Below are positions 33,493 to 42,821 of a stretch of DNA of 44,215 bases, in pieces. The stretch's first letter is position 1, and the number at the start of each line of letters is the position of its first letter. The position numbers were made by a program, and so were the translations under genes. Where the stretch lies: assembly GCA_001802795.1 (NCBI GenBank), contig MGZZ01000134.1:1-44215 (forward strand), in the 5' to 3' direction. This DNA comes from Ignavibacteria bacterium GWC2_36_12. Its GTDB lineage: Bacteria > Bacteroidota > Ignavibacteria > Ignavibacteriales > Ignavibacteriaceae. Under the pieces are notes generated by a model. It was not told the DNA's origin, did no database searches, and saw only the letters and a program-made list of their open reading frames with translations.

Positions 33493-34070
33493 TAATTATC
33501 CTTATAGAGTTTATGTTTTAGAATATAGTCCTGTACTTTTTCAGGGACCAGAAAATTAATCGGGGTATTTTCCTGTGCTTTTTTTCTTATTACGGATCCG
33601 CTTATCTGGATAAACGGGCTTTTTAGAAAAATGGCTGCCCGGTAAAATTTATTTTGTTTCCCCCTGGGAATGTTTAATTTTCTTCTTAATACAACAAGCT
33701 TGGCAAGTCTGAGTATTTCATCAGGTTCGCGCCAGGTATGGAATTTAAAAATATTATCATAACCGATAATTAATTCAATATAATCGTATTTCTTTTTTAG
33801 CTCGCGTAGGGTATCAACAGTATAAGATACCGATCCCCGGTTAAGTTCAATTTCAGAGCATTCCAAATAGGGTATTTTATCAACTGCCAGGTGAAGCATA
33901 TTTACCCTGTGTTTCGGCTCTGAGGTGGCAACATTCTGTTTATGAGGTGAAATGTAACTTGGGACAAAAATTATTTTGTCCAGGTTTCTCATTTCTATTA
34001 CTGCCTGGGCGGTTATTAAATGTCCGTTATGCACGGGGTCAAATGAACCTCCGTAAATTCCAATTTTCAT
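33492..34070 (-). CDS. nadD: Nicotinate-nucleotide adenylyltransferase
   Basis: The 192-residue protein opens with MKIGIYGGSFDPVHNGHL, with the (H/T)xGH nucleotidyltransferase motif, then FVPSYISPHK. It ends with a PFIQISGSVIRKK segment equivalent to the ISSTxIR motif. It adenylates nicotinate mononucleotide in NAD synthesis. Its length is that of the family. The 182-nt region upstream (34071-34252) holds no gene and no structure I can name. Confidence 0.95.
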   Translation of the reverse strand: MKIGIYGGSFDPVHNGHLITAQAVIEMRNLDKIIFVPSYISPHKQNVATSEPKHRVNMLHLAVDKIPYLECSEIELNRGSVSYTVDTLRELKKKYDYIELIIGYDNIFKFHTWREPDEILRLAKLVVLRRKLNIPRGKQNKFYRAAIFLKSPFIQISGSVIRKKAQENTPINFLVPEKVQDYILKHKLYKDN

Positions 34071-34252
34071 TTTAGTAATTCCTTGTATTCTACAAAATAA
34101 TGACTAAACTTTTCATAAGCATTTAATTTAAACTTTCTTCTTTTTTGGGTAAGACCTTCCTTTCAGAACCGAATTAAATAATACTTATGATTGGTAAAAA
34201 ACAGTAAAAACCTCCATAATAAAATAAATACAAAAAATTGGATTTTAACAAT

Positions 34253-35206
34253 TTATTTATTTTCAGTATTAGACAGTAGATTTTGAATAAAGTTACGATA
34301 GTAATTTATATCTTCCTCATAGTAACTCTTACTGTTACCGCTAGAGTTTCTAAGCTGCCTTTTTCTAAAGGCTAAAGTAGTTGCAGCGTTAATATATGAT
34401 TTACGAATACTTTCATCAACCCAGCCGAACTTATTTCTTATAGATGAATTCAGAATACTCAGGTGAGTATAAGGAATTAAGCCGTTTTCGGCTTCACCAA
34501 GAAGCTCTTTATATATAATTTTCTTCTCACTAATAATAGATATTGAAAATGTGAGCATAAAAATTACAATAGTGAAAATCATAAATAAAAAACCAAGCAA
34601 TGTTGTAGATTCGAAACTCACACTAAAATTCCACGCAAGATGTATAAACATTGCAACCAGGAAACCGGTAAATATAGAAGAAATTTTCACTAATGTTTTT
34701 TTGTACTTAGAGTAAGCGAGAAAAGCTCCAAATGTGGCAGTAGCAACACAATGCATAACGGCTGAAAACAAAGTCCGGATAATTACAATGGTAATCCAGT
34801 TAACAAGAGTATTTCCGTATAAAATAAAATAAAGGAAGTTTTCCGTCATACCGAAACCGAGCCCGATTGCCCCTCCATATACAATACCGTCGGTTATATT
34901 ATCGAATTTGTTACTCCTTATTGTAAAAAGAAGAAAGGCACCTTTAGTAATCTCTTCTACAAAAGGGGCAACAACTATAGTCTCTAATTTTTGTAACTGG
35001 GTTGTTTCTTTAATAAAAATTGAAATGAATGCTGATACAATGCTACTCCACGCTGCCGCGAATATTATTGCACCGATTGCACCCCATAAATAGTTTTTAA
35101 GAACCAATCTAAAAGGTTCCCTCTCATATCTGTCGATCCACCAGATTATTAAGAGATAACTAAACATAGGTAACACGGCTGCGAATGCAGAAGCAGTAAT
35201 AAGCAA
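34253..35206 (-). CDS. PrsW-family intramembrane metalloprotease
   Basis: The 317-residue membrane protein has about seven hydrophobic segments and the PrsW motifs: RYEREP (26-31), FVEEITKG with E84-E85, GMTENFLY with E122, MH152 and HLAWN with H189. These residues form the putative zinc site of the glutamic/metallo intramembrane protease family that includes Bacillus PrsW. The start appears to be TTG at 35206, since the first internal ATG (residue 14) would remove half of the first membrane segment. A polar, Asn/Ser-rich C-terminal tail (~265-317) is extra. It follows the ABC permease by 9 nt. Confidence 0.88.
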   Translation of the reverse strand: MLITASAFAAVLPMFSYLLIIWWIDRYEREPFRLVLKNYLWGAIGAIIFAAAWSSIVSAFISIFIKETTQLQKLETIVVAPFVEEITKGAFLLFTIRSNKFDNITDGIVYGGAIGLGFGMTENFLYFILYGNTLVNWITIVIIRTLFSAVMHCVATATFGAFLAYSKYKKTLVKISSIFTGFLVAMFIHLAWNFSVSFESTTLLGFLFMIFTIVIFMLTFSISIISEKKIIYKELLGEAENGLIPYTHLSILNSSIRNKFGWVDESIRKSYINAATTLAFRKRQLRNSSGNSKSYYEEDINYYRNFIQNLLSNTENK

Positions 35207-35215
35207 ATCAGTTCT

Positions 35216-36460
35216 CTACTTTTCTCTGATCCATTGAATTAATTCTTTTAAAGCAGGTCTTTTTCCATAAGAAAGAATACCAATCCGGAATATCTTGGCT
35301 GAAAAAATTATCATAAAATAAATTGAAAAAATCATAATTGTTGTTGTAACCAAAATCTCCCAAACCGGTACGGGACTGATATTTAATCTTAACATCATAA
35401 AAGAGGGTAGTGTAAATGGAATATAAGATAAAATGTGAATATAAACCGCATGGGGATTTTCTAAAGCAGGTAATACAAAGATTATAGGAAGTATCAGCAG
35501 AAAACTTAAGTAGGTTGTAATCTGCTGGGCTTCCTGCTCGCTTGTTACTACCGAACCGATACCGACAAACATGCTTGTATAGAAGATGAAGCCAAGAATA
35601 AAATAGATTAAAATAACCGGGATATTTGTAAAGAGTTCTATCGGGACTAAAGCTGTACTAACAAGAGATATACCGATTAGAAACCATATTACTATCTGGG
35701 TAAATCCCAGGGCACTTAATCCTATAATTTTACCCGTTAACAACTCGTTTGCATTGCAGCTTGATACTATTATTTCTATAAGCCTGTTCGATTTTTCTTC
35801 TACTAGGCTTCTGATTAACATTCCCCCCGAATAAAGTATCATCATCATTAACAGCATAATGAATATGAAAGAAGAAAAGAATGTTATCAAAAAATCGCTT
35901 TTGCTTTCTTTACCGCTTTCTTCAATTTTAATTGGGTTTACTTCCACAGACCTGGAAATAAATTTTAATATTTGTGGATTAATGTTTTCTTTATTCAGTT
36001 TCAGTTTTATTCGTATATCATTAAAAGATACTTCAAATCGTTTGATATCCTTCAGATTTCCCGAACTTTTACTTCTATAATCTATGGCAACGGAATCAGT
36101 CCCACCGTTCAAAATAAGCAGGTAACCTTCAATTTTTTCCTCTATTACATCGTTATCTGCATATTTTTTCATCTCATTAAGCGATTTGTTTTTAGTTGTT
36201 AGGTTGATTGACAAGTAGCTTGGCTGAACATCATTAAGCTTATATTTACTTAACTCTTCTTTTAATCCGGTAATGTAAGTTTCTGAAGTGTCTATAAGTC
36301 CTATTACTTTTGTCTGAGAAGTTTCCTGTTCGGAAAGTAATGTCGGTGTAACAGAGAATATAATTAAAATAGCCGGAGTGAGAATAAGAGAAATAATAAA
36401 GGTTTTGGTTTTTACCTTCTCAATAAATTCCCATCTCGCTATTTCAAAAATCTTTTTCAT
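35216..36460 (-). CDS. ABC-2 type (NatB-like) transporter permease
   Basis: The 414-residue permease begins IARWEFIEKVKTKTFIISLILTP, the N-terminal signature of NatB/YhaP-type ABC-2 permeases. It has a first membrane segment, a large extracytoplasmic domain (~40-180) and then a group of about five membrane segments with SNRLIEIIVSS between them. It starts within the stop of the ATPase gene (TAATG), so both form one exporter. The substrate could be sodium, a peptide or a lipid; it cannot be told from sequence. Confidence 0.9.
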   Translation of the reverse strand: MKKIFEIARWEFIEKVKTKTFIISLILTPAILIIFSVTPTLLSEQETSQTKVIGLIDTSETYITGLKEELSKYKLNDVQPSYLSINLTTKNKSLNEMKKYADNDVIEEKIEGYLLILNGGTDSVAIDYRSKSSGNLKDIKRFEVSFNDIRIKLKLNKENINPQILKFISRSVEVNPIKIEESGKESKSDFLITFFSSFIFIMLLMMMILYSGGMLIRSLVEEKSNRLIEIIVSSCNANELLTGKIIGLSALGFTQIVIWFLIGISLVSTALVPIELFTNIPVILIYFILGFIFYTSMFVGIGSVVTSEQEAQQITTYLSFLLILPIIFVLPALENPHAVYIHILSYIPFTLPSFMMLRLNISPVPVWEILVTTTIMIFSIYFMIIFSAKIFRIGILSYGKRPALKELIQWIREK

Positions 36461-37365
36461 TAAACTTGTCGATTATGGCTTTGATTTATTACATCGATGA
36501 ATATTTTGTTTAGAGTTGGCTCCAGAACTGAAAAACTTTTTATTTTGATTTTGTTTACAATCATCTTTAGAAATTCCGAAGGGTCGATGTTGTCTTTTAA
36601 CTGGATTTCAGCATAGTTTCTATACCTATCAACATTTTGTACTCCATTTAATGTGCTGATAAATTCAGCATCTCCATCGAATTCAATCTTAACAGTGTTT
36701 GTGCCAAAATTTTTTTTAAGATTTGCCAGGCTTCCCAGGTAAAGTTCTACACCTTTATTGATTAGAAGTATATCCGAACATAATTTTTCTACAGTTTCCA
36801 TTTGATGTGTAGAAAGTATAATAATCTTTCCCGCAGTAACAAAAGACAGTACAGTTTCTTTTATCAAAGTTTGATTTATAGGATCAAAACCTGTAAAGGG
36901 TTCATCGAGTATCAACAAATCCGGATCATGAACAACAGAGACAATAAACTGTACCTTTTGCTGGTTCCCTTTTGAAAGCTCTTCAATCTTTTTGTCTGCA
37001 TATTGTTCAATCTCAAGCTTTTTTAGCCAGGATTTCGCTTCACTTAAAGCTTTATTCCTCGGCATTTTTTTTAGCCCGGCAAAGTAAAGTATTACATCGG
37101 TCACCTTACTTCTTTTATATAAGCCTCTTTCTTCAGGCAAATAACCGATTGTATTAAGAAATTCATTTGTGATCGGTTTATTATTAAAAGTAATCTTTCC
37201 TGAAGTTGGTCTGATTATGTTAAGTACAGCTCTGAGTGTTGTTGTTTTTCCGGCACCGTTAGGACCAAGAATCCCGAATATTCTTCCTTCTTCTACTTTG
37301 AAGGAGATATTATCAACTGCTACAATGTTTTTATATTCTTTTCTAAGATTTTCTACAACAAGCAT
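36460..37365 (-). CDS. ABC transporter ATP-binding protein (NatA-like)
   Basis: The 301-residue ATPase has Walker A GPNGAGKTTT (34-43), the signature LSKGNQQKVQ, Walker B LLILDEPFTG and the switch STHQMETVE, and a ~70-residue C-terminal extension typical of the NatA/CcmA-like group. It pairs with the permease gene immediately downstream. Its start lies 270 nt from the divergent yceD start. Confidence 0.93.
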   Translation of the reverse strand: MLVVENLRKEYKNIVAVDNISFKVEEGRIFGILGPNGAGKTTTLRAVLNIIRPTSGKITFNNKPITNEFLNTIGYLPEERGLYKRSKVTDVILYFAGLKKMPRNKALSEAKSWLKKLEIEQYADKKIEELSKGNQQKVQFIVSVVHDPDLLILDEPFTGFDPINQTLIKETVLSFVTAGKIIILSTHQMETVEKLCSDILLINKGVELYLGSLANLKKNFGTNTVKIEFDGDAEFISTLNGVQNVDRYRNYAEIQLKDNIDPSEFLKMIVNKIKIKSFSVLEPTLNKIFIDVINQSHNRQV

Positions 37366-37635
37366 TATACAGACTGGATAAGTGAAAGTCCCTTTTTCTA
37401 ATTAGTTTTTCCTGAGGCAAGAATTTAATAGTAAGTTCCGAAATAGTGATTAAAAGCTAAATTTGCTGTATAATTTAAGAAATTAAATTTCCCGAAAAAA
37501 ATTGGTTAATATTGCAGGGAATTATTCTATAAATTACCTTGAAATCAAATGTAAGAAGCTTTGAACAGGTTGCTTATCTTTTTAACTATATCTATATTTT
37601 AACCCGATTTTTGTTCTTTTTTGAGGGAGATTCCT
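37366..37635. promoter_or_regulatory. Divergent promoter region between the ABC exporter and fatty-acid operons
   Basis: This 270-nt AT-rich spacer separates two operons transcribed away from each other, so both promoters should lie here. I could not identify convincing -35/-10 or FapR-like operator sequences. GAGGGAGA at 37623-37630 is the ribosome binding site of yceD. Confidence 0.5.
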
Positions 37636-38142
37636 ATGATTATTAAAATCAGTGGTTTGAGTGATGACGTTCACGATTTTGTTTTCGAGGAAAAGATCGA
37701 GAAGCTTGAACTTAAAGAACCGTTCTTTGGAAATTATGTAGCAAAGATAGAATTAAAGAAATTTCACAATCAGATTATTCTTAATTCGGACATTTATACC
37801 ACAGCCGCTTTCGAATGCGACAGGTGCGGTGCGGATTTCAAGACAAACCTCCAAAACAAATTCCAGATTGCTTATTTATTTGGTAATTATTCAGAAGAAA
37901 ACAATTTAGAAAATGTGGTATATTTACCATCTGATACCGATAAAATAAATTTGTTTACCGAGTTAAGAGATTATGCATTATTATCGATACCGATGAAAAA
38001 ACTTTGTAGAGAAGATTGTAAAGGCTTGTGCTACAATTGCGGAAAAAATCTTAATGAAGGAGCCTGTGATTGTGATAAGCAGCAGGCTGATCCGAGGTGG
38101 CAACCCCTGATCGAATTAAAAAAAAAGATGAATATTAATTAA
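37636..38142 (+). CDS. yceD: DUF177 (YceD) family protein
   Basis: The 168-residue protein belongs to DUF177/YceD. A beta-rich N-terminal half leads to CDRCGADF, then a C-terminal zinc-ribbon-like C-x4-C-x3-C-x2-C set (CREDCKGLCYNCGKN) and a final DPRWQPL. I chose the ATG at 37636, which has a strong GGGAG site 7-12 nt upstream, over a TTG at 37621. YceD is almost always encoded next to rpmF, and in several bacteria it is linked to rRNA/50S maturation. It opens the fatty-acid operon here. Confidence 0.9.
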   Translation: MIIKISGLSDDVHDFVFEEKIEKLELKEPFFGNYVAKIELKKFHNQIILNSDIYTTAAFECDRCGADFKTNLQNKFQIAYLFGNYSEENNLENVVYLPSDTDKINLFTELRDYALLSIPMKKLCREDCKGLCYNCGKNLNEGACDCDKQQADPRWQPLIELKKKMNIN

Positions 38143-38162
38143 ACTAAACTTGAAAGTTAAAG

Positions 38163-38342
38163 ATGCCAAATCCTAAACGAAGATGGTCAAAAAGCAGGAG
38201 AGATAAAAGAAGAACACATTATAAAGCGACTGTGCCTTCTTTAAGTACATGTTCTAATTGTGGTGAAATGAAATTATCACATCGCGCTTGCCCTTCCTGC
38301 GGGTACTACAACGAACGTTCGATGTTTATACCTAAAACATAA
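38163..38342 (+). CDS. rpmF: 50S ribosomal protein L32
   Basis: The 59-residue protein (start [17 protein letters not shown]) is L32. It has the basic N-terminus that enters the ribosome and a zinc-binding C30-x2-C33 and C43-x2-C46 pair (CSNCG, CPSCG). The yceD-rpmF-plsX order is the classical bacterial arrangement, linking ribosome and phospholipid synthesis. It is 20 nt after yceD. Confidence 0.97.
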   Translation: MPNPKRRWSKSRRDKRRTHYKATVPSLSTCSNCGEMKLSHRACPSCGYYNERSMFIPKT

Positions 38343-38360
38343 CCAACCCGATTTCTTTTA

Positions 38361-39395
38361 ATGATTGATTCTGGTTCTAATCCTAACCAGTGTAGAATAA
38401 TTGTTGATGCAATGGGAGGCGATTTCGCACCTAAGAATGTAGTCTTGGGTGCTTTGCAGGCACAGTCTGAGAATCCTAATATTGAGGTTTACCTCGCTGG
38501 TGATTCTAAATTAATTTTAGATGTAATCACCTATGAAAATCTTACATTTGACAAAGAAAAGATTATACACGCAGAGCAAAAAATTGAGATGAACGACAGC
38601 CCGACAGTTTCACTAAAAACAAAACCTGCTTCATCATTAGTGGTTGGTGCAAAGTGGGTCAGGGACAAAAAAGCCGAAGCTTTAGTAAGTGCCGGCAATA
38701 CCGGGGCAATGATGGCTGCTTCAACTTTAATTATGGGAAGAATTCCAGGTGTTGGCAGACCAACAATTGGCGCCGAGATGCCCAGTGCTAAAGGTATATG
38801 TTATCTTTACGATGTAGGTGCCGGAAAAGACGCTAAGCCAAATCATTTATTTGAATACGCAATTATGGGTTCTATATTTGCCAGGGAAATGGGGGGCGTA
38901 AAAAACCCTTCAATAGGTGTATTAAGCATGGGAGAAGAGGAAGGAAAGGGAAATGATGTATCTGAAGAAGCAGCGAAACTTCTTAAAGACTCAAAACTTA
39001 ATTTTATTGGTAATGTAGAAGGAAGAGACATTCTTGAGGGAAAAGCAGACGTGGTTGTTTGTGATGGTTTTGTTGGGAATATTATCCTTAAATTTGGTGA
39101 GTCGGTACCGAAGTTTCTAAAATATCTTTTACAGCAAACTGCAAAGAAAAATCTTTTTGACAAATTAAAAATAGGATTAACAAGAGGATCGTTGAGGAAA
39201 GCTTTAAAAGTTTTGGACTACCAGGAATATGGTGGCGTACCCTTGCTTGGCGTCAATGGAATTAGTATAATAGGACACGGATCAAGCACCCCTAAAGCTT
39301 TTAAAAATATGGTCTTTCGTGCCTATGAAATTCATACAAAAAATCTTTTAAGTAAAATTGAAAACTCAATAAAACAATATTCTAATTTAAGTTAG
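38361..39395 (+). CDS. plsX: Phosphate acyltransferase PlsX
   Basis: The 344-residue protein has the PlsX opening IIVDAMGGDFAPKNVVLGA (words DAMGGD and AP) and SAGNTGAMMA, GAEMPSAKG, VVCDGFVGNIILK and GHGSSTPKA. It makes acyl-phosphate from acyl-ACP for the PlsY step of phospholipid synthesis, as a peripheral membrane enzyme. It is full length and lies between rpmF and fabH as in many bacteria. Confidence 0.97.
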   Translation: MIDSGSNPNQCRIIVDAMGGDFAPKNVVLGALQAQSENPNIEVYLAGDSKLILDVITYENLTFDKEKIIHAEQKIEMNDSPTVSLKTKPASSLVVGAKWVRDKKAEALVSAGNTGAMMAASTLIMGRIPGVGRPTIGAEMPSAKGICYLYDVGAGKDAKPNHLFEYAIMGSIFAREMGGVKNPSIGVLSMGEEEGKGNDVSEEAAKLLKDSKLNFIGNVEGRDILEGKADVVVCDGFVGNIILKFGESVPKFLKYLLQQTAKKNLFDKLKIGLTRGSLRKALKVLDYQEYGGVPLLGVNGISIIGHGSSTPKAFKNMVFRAYEIHTKNLLSKIENSIKQYSNLS

Positions 39396-39402
39396 GCGAA
39401 TA

Positions 39403-40401
39403 ATGAACAAAGCTTATAATGCTGTTATTACCGGAGTGGGGATGTATGTACCGGATAAGATACTGGATAATGCATTTTTTGAAAAGATTGTTGATACTAC
39501 CGATGAGTGGATTACTACAAGAACCGGAATTAAAGAAAGAAGAAAGCTTGAGACAGGCGCAACAAGTGATCTTGCAACAAAAGCGGCAGAAGATCTTCTC
39601 AAAACTCATAATGTAAATGCAGAAGATATTGATGTAATAATTGTAGCTACAATTACACCTGATATGTTCTTTCCTGCAACTGCTTGTTTGGTTCAGGAAA
39701 ACATTGGAGCTAAGAAAGCCTGGGGATTTGATTTTTCTGCTGCCTGCAGCGGATTTCTCTTTGCGTATCAAACGGCGTGCTCTCTTGTAGAAAGCGGTAC
39801 TTATAAAAAAGTTCTTCTGATCGGTGCCGATAAAATGAGTGCGATCGTTGACTATTCTGACAGGAACAATTGTATTCTGTTCGGTGATGCTGCGGCTGCG
39901 GTTTTAATTGAACCGACTGAAGATAAAAGTGTTGGTCTTCAGGATTCTATTCTAAAATGCGATGGCAGTGGAAAGAACTTCTTGTATTTGAAAGGAGGTG
40001 GAAGCCTTAATCCGCCCACACATGATACTGTGGATAAAAGGATGCACTATCTTTATCAGGATGGTAAAGCGGTTTTTAAGGTAGCTGTAAAAGGAATGGC
40101 GGATATATCGTACGAACTTATGGTGAAAAACAATTTAACTTCGGATGATATAGCTTACTTAGTACCGCATCAGGCAAACCTGAGAATAATAGATGCGACA
40201 GCCGAAAGAATGGGTCTCAGCAAGGATAAAGTTATGATCAATATTGACAAATATGGGAACACAACTGCGGCAACTATTCCTTTATGTCTCGTAGAATATT
40301 ATAGAGCCGGAAAAATTAAAAAAGGGGATAACCTGATTCTTTCTGCTTTTGGTGCAGGTTTTACCTGGGGCGCTTCTTATTTAACCTGGAGTATGGATTA
40401 A
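39403..40401 (+). CDS. fabH: 3-oxoacyl-ACP synthase III
   Basis: The 332-residue thiolase-fold enzyme has the catalytic triad of FabH: Cys115 in SAACSGF, His256 in VPHQAN and Asn286 in KYGNTTAA. The TRTGIKER substrate loop is also present. It condenses acetyl-CoA or a branched primer with malonyl-ACP to begin fatty-acid synthesis. It starts 7 nt after plsX. Confidence 0.97.
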   Translation: MNKAYNAVITGVGMYVPDKILDNAFFEKIVDTTDEWITTRTGIKERRKLETGATSDLATKAAEDLLKTHNVNAEDIDVIIVATITPDMFFPATACLVQENIGAKKAWGFDFSAACSGFLFAYQTACSLVESGTYKKVLLIGADKMSAIVDYSDRNNCILFGDAAAAVLIEPTEDKSVGLQDSILKCDGSGKNFLYLKGGGSLNPPTHDTVDKRMHYLYQDGKAVFKVAVKGMADISYELMVKNNLTSDDIAYLVPHQANLRIIDATAERMGLSKDKVMINIDKYGNTTAATIPLCLVEYYRAGKIKKGDNLILSAFGAGFTWGASYLTWSMD

Positions 40402-40405
40402 CTAT

Positions 40406-40433
40406 GGCAGACGGCAGACGGCAGACGGCAGAT
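40406..40433. repeat. Four tandem 7-nt repeats (GGCAGAC) between fabH and fabD
   Basis: GGCAGAC occurs three times followed by GGCAGAT in the 49-nt gap between fabH and fabD. The G+C content is unlike the flanks. It may form part of a repeat family found beside small mobile cassettes. Confidence 0.85.
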
Positions 40434-40450
40434 GGGAAATCTGGTAGACA

Positions 40451-41362
40451 ATGAAAAAAGCATTTATATTTCCGGGACAAGGTTCTCAATATGTCGGTAT
40501 GGCAGCCGACTTGTACGAAACTTCTGTGGAAGCTAAAGAAATGATTAAGACTGCCGATGATGCTTTGGGAATGAACCTCTCTTATATTTTGTTTAATGGA
40601 CCTGAAGAACAATTAAAGCAGTCTGAATTTACCCAGCCTGCAATTTTCCTACATAGTGTTATCTTAGCAAGCCTGATAAGAACACTAAACCCGTATGCTG
40701 TTGCGGGTCATTCAGTTGGAGAATATTCTGCTTTTGTTGCATCAGGAGCTATTCAGTTTTACGATGCGATAAAACTTGTTCGTGAAAGGGGAATAGCAAT
40801 GCAGAAAGCGGGAATTGAAAGACCGGGAACAATGGCTGCAATAATAGGGCTTGATGAAGAACAGGTTATTCAATGTTGTAATGAAGTATCGCAGGAAGGG
40901 ATTGTTCAATGTGCTAATTTTAATTCGCCGGGACAGGTTGTAATTTCCGGTGAAGTAAATGCTGTAAAGAAGGCAATGGAACTATGCAAATCTAAAGGCG
41001 CAAAACTTACAAAAGAACTTCAGGTTAGCGGGGCATTTCATTCGCCTTTAATGGATTCTGCAAAAGAAAAATTAAAAATTGCCCTGGATAAAACTCCTCT
41101 TTATGATGCAAGGGTCCCGGTTTATGTAAATGTTACTGCAAAGCCGGTTGTAAGAAAAGAAGAGATAAAGAATTTGTTGTATGAACAATTATCCACCCCG
41201 GTTCTGTGGCTTCAAATAATAAATAACATGATTAACGACGGTGTAGATGAATTTTATGAGATTGGACCGGGAAAGGTTTTACAGGGGCTTATGAAAAGAA
41301 TAAATCCGGATGTAAAAATTTTTGGGATTGATAAATATTCAGATGTGGAGAAATATATTTAA
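40451..41362 (+). CDS. fabD: Malonyl-CoA:ACP transacylase
   Basis: The 303-residue protein has the FPGQGSQ oxyanion loop, the nucleophile Ser88 in GHSVGE and the catalytic His197 in SGAFHSPLM. It loads malonate from CoA onto ACP for chain extension. The stop codon overlaps the start of the DUF3109 gene by one base (TAATG). Confidence 0.97.
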   Translation: MKKAFIFPGQGSQYVGMAADLYETSVEAKEMIKTADDALGMNLSYILFNGPEEQLKQSEFTQPAIFLHSVILASLIRTLNPYAVAGHSVGEYSAFVASGAIQFYDAIKLVRERGIAMQKAGIERPGTMAAIIGLDEEQVIQCCNEVSQEGIVQCANFNSPGQVVISGEVNAVKKAMELCKSKGAKLTKELQVSGAFHSPLMDSAKEKLKIALDKTPLYDARVPVYVNVTAKPVVRKEEIKNLLYEQLSTPVLWLQIINNMINDGVDEFYEIGPGKVLQGLMKRINPDVKIFGIDKYSDVEKYI

Positions 41363-41949
41363 TGAATGATAATTCTAATTTCGAAATTAATGGACTAAAA
41401 ATAGATCCAAAGATTTTTACTTTTAAGTTTAATTGTAAATGCACAGGTGAATGTTGTCTGTATGGTGTTTATACCGATTCTAAAGAAGCAGAAGAAATTG
41501 TAAGAATTAAAGATAAGCTGACTCCTTTATTTGATAGAACACAAGTAAAGGATAACAACAAGTGGTTTGAACCTCCTGAAAAGGACGATGATTTTGATTC
41601 GGGTATTGCTGTTGGAACCGAAATAATTAACCATAAATGTGCTTTTCTTGATGAAGAAGGCTTATGTTCTTTGCAGAAATTTGCAAATCTTGAAGGCGGT
41701 CATAAGTGGAAATATAAACCCCAATATTGTATATTATTTCCTCTTACAATTTATGAAGGGACATTAACTGTAGATGACGATCATATTGACAGACTAAAAA
41801 CATGCAATAAAAATCCGATGCCTGAAACGACTATCTACGAATCCTGCAATGAAGAGTTAAAATATTTTTTTGGTGAAAAAGATTTTAATGAACTTGAAGA
41901 AATGAGAAATCAATATCTTTCTTCATTAAAGACTAAAGAAGTTGCATGA
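41362..41949 (+). CDS. DUF3109 family cysteine-rich protein
   Basis: The 195-residue protein matches DUF3109. It has an N-terminal FNCKCTGECCLYGVY cluster, a central NHKCAFLDEEGLCSLQ, YCILFPL and a final LKTCNKN, so at least seven Cys are spread as expected for an iron-sulfur or zinc centre (related to YkgJ-type CxxCxxxCC proteins). Its function is unknown. It is translationally coupled to fabD and precedes fabG by 44 nt, so it is made with the fatty-acid enzymes. Confidence 0.85.
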   Translation: MNDNSNFEINGLKIDPKIFTFKFNCKCTGECCLYGVYTDSKEAEEIVRIKDKLTPLFDRTQVKDNNKWFEPPEKDDDFDSGIAVGTEIINHKCAFLDEEGLCSLQKFANLEGGHKWKYKPQYCILFPLTIYEGTLTVDDDHIDRLKTCNKNPMPETTIYESCNEELKYFFGEKDFNELEEMRNQYLSSLKTKEVA

Positions 41950-41993
41950 GATTAATAAAAAAAAATGTATTTCCCTGATGGAGTAGAGTAAGA

Positions 41994-42770
41994 ATGAGTA
42001 ATACTAAAACAAGTAATCATAATAGAAGAGCAATTGTTACAGGCGGTACAAGAGGTATAGGAAGGGCAATTGTTAAAGAATTAGCTTCCAGGAGCTGCTG
42101 CGGTGTTCTATTTTCAGATGTTGCATTTGTTTATAATAGCTGTGATGAATGTGCCGAGGAATTAATGTCTGAGATAGATTATCCGGGAACTAAGATTTTT
42201 GGTTTTAAAGCTGATGCTACATCTCTTGAACAGGCTCAGGCTACTGTTAATGAGGCAATTGAGAAGTTGGGCGGGGTAGATATATTAATTAATAACGCTG
42301 GAATTACAAGGGATAATCTTCTCTTAAGAATGACAGAAAAAGATTTTGATGATGTGATAAATGCTAATTTGAAAAGTGTTTTTAATTACACTAAAGCAGT
42401 AATTAAACCGATGATCAATCAGAAGTATGGAAGGATAGTTAACATAGCCTCAGTTGTGGCTTTAATTGGTAACCCCGGTCAATCTAATTATGTTGCATCA
42501 AAAGCCGGAGTAATTGGTTTTACAAAAGCTATGGCAAGGGAGCTTGCATCACGTGGTATTACTGTTAATGCAGTTGCACCCGGATTTATTCAGACCGACA
42601 TGACTCAAAAATTAACTGATGACCAAAAACAAAAATTAGTTCAGAATATTCCCATGGGCAGAATGGGCACCCCACAGGATGTAGCCAAAGTTGTCGCATT
42701 CCTTTGCAGCAAGGATGCCGATTATATTACCGGGCAGGTAATATCTGTCGATGGCGGAATGGCAATGTAA
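41994..42770 (+). CDS. fabG: 3-oxoacyl-ACP reductase
   Basis: The 258-residue classical SDR has the cofactor motif GGTRGIGRA (17-25), NNAG (100-103) and the catalytic Ser153, Tyr166 and Lys170. PGFIQTDMT and the C-terminal YITGQVISVDGGMAM match FabG. It reduces 3-oxoacyl-ACP with NADPH. The segment ~31-50 (ASRSCCGVLFSDVAFVYNSC) is longer and more Cys-rich than in most FabG proteins. Confidence 0.93.
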   Translation: MSNTKTSNHNRRAIVTGGTRGIGRAIVKELASRSCCGVLFSDVAFVYNSCDECAEELMSEIDYPGTKIFGFKADATSLEQAQATVNEAIEKLGGVDILINNAGITRDNLLLRMTEKDFDDVINANLKSVFNYTKAVIKPMINQKYGRIVNIASVVALIGNPGQSNYVASKAGVIGFTKAMARELASRGITVNAVAPGFIQTDMTQKLTDDQKQKLVQNIPMGRMGTPQDVAKVVAFLCSKDADYITGQVISVDGGMAM

Positions 42771-42821
42771 AATTTCTTTTTTTATCTTTAATTAACACAA
42801 AAAAACATATAGGAGAAACAA

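Noticed and set aside
39382-39771. 129-codon minus-strand open frame opposite fabH
   Set aside because: It lies opposite the well-conserved fabH frame and shows no protein family features.
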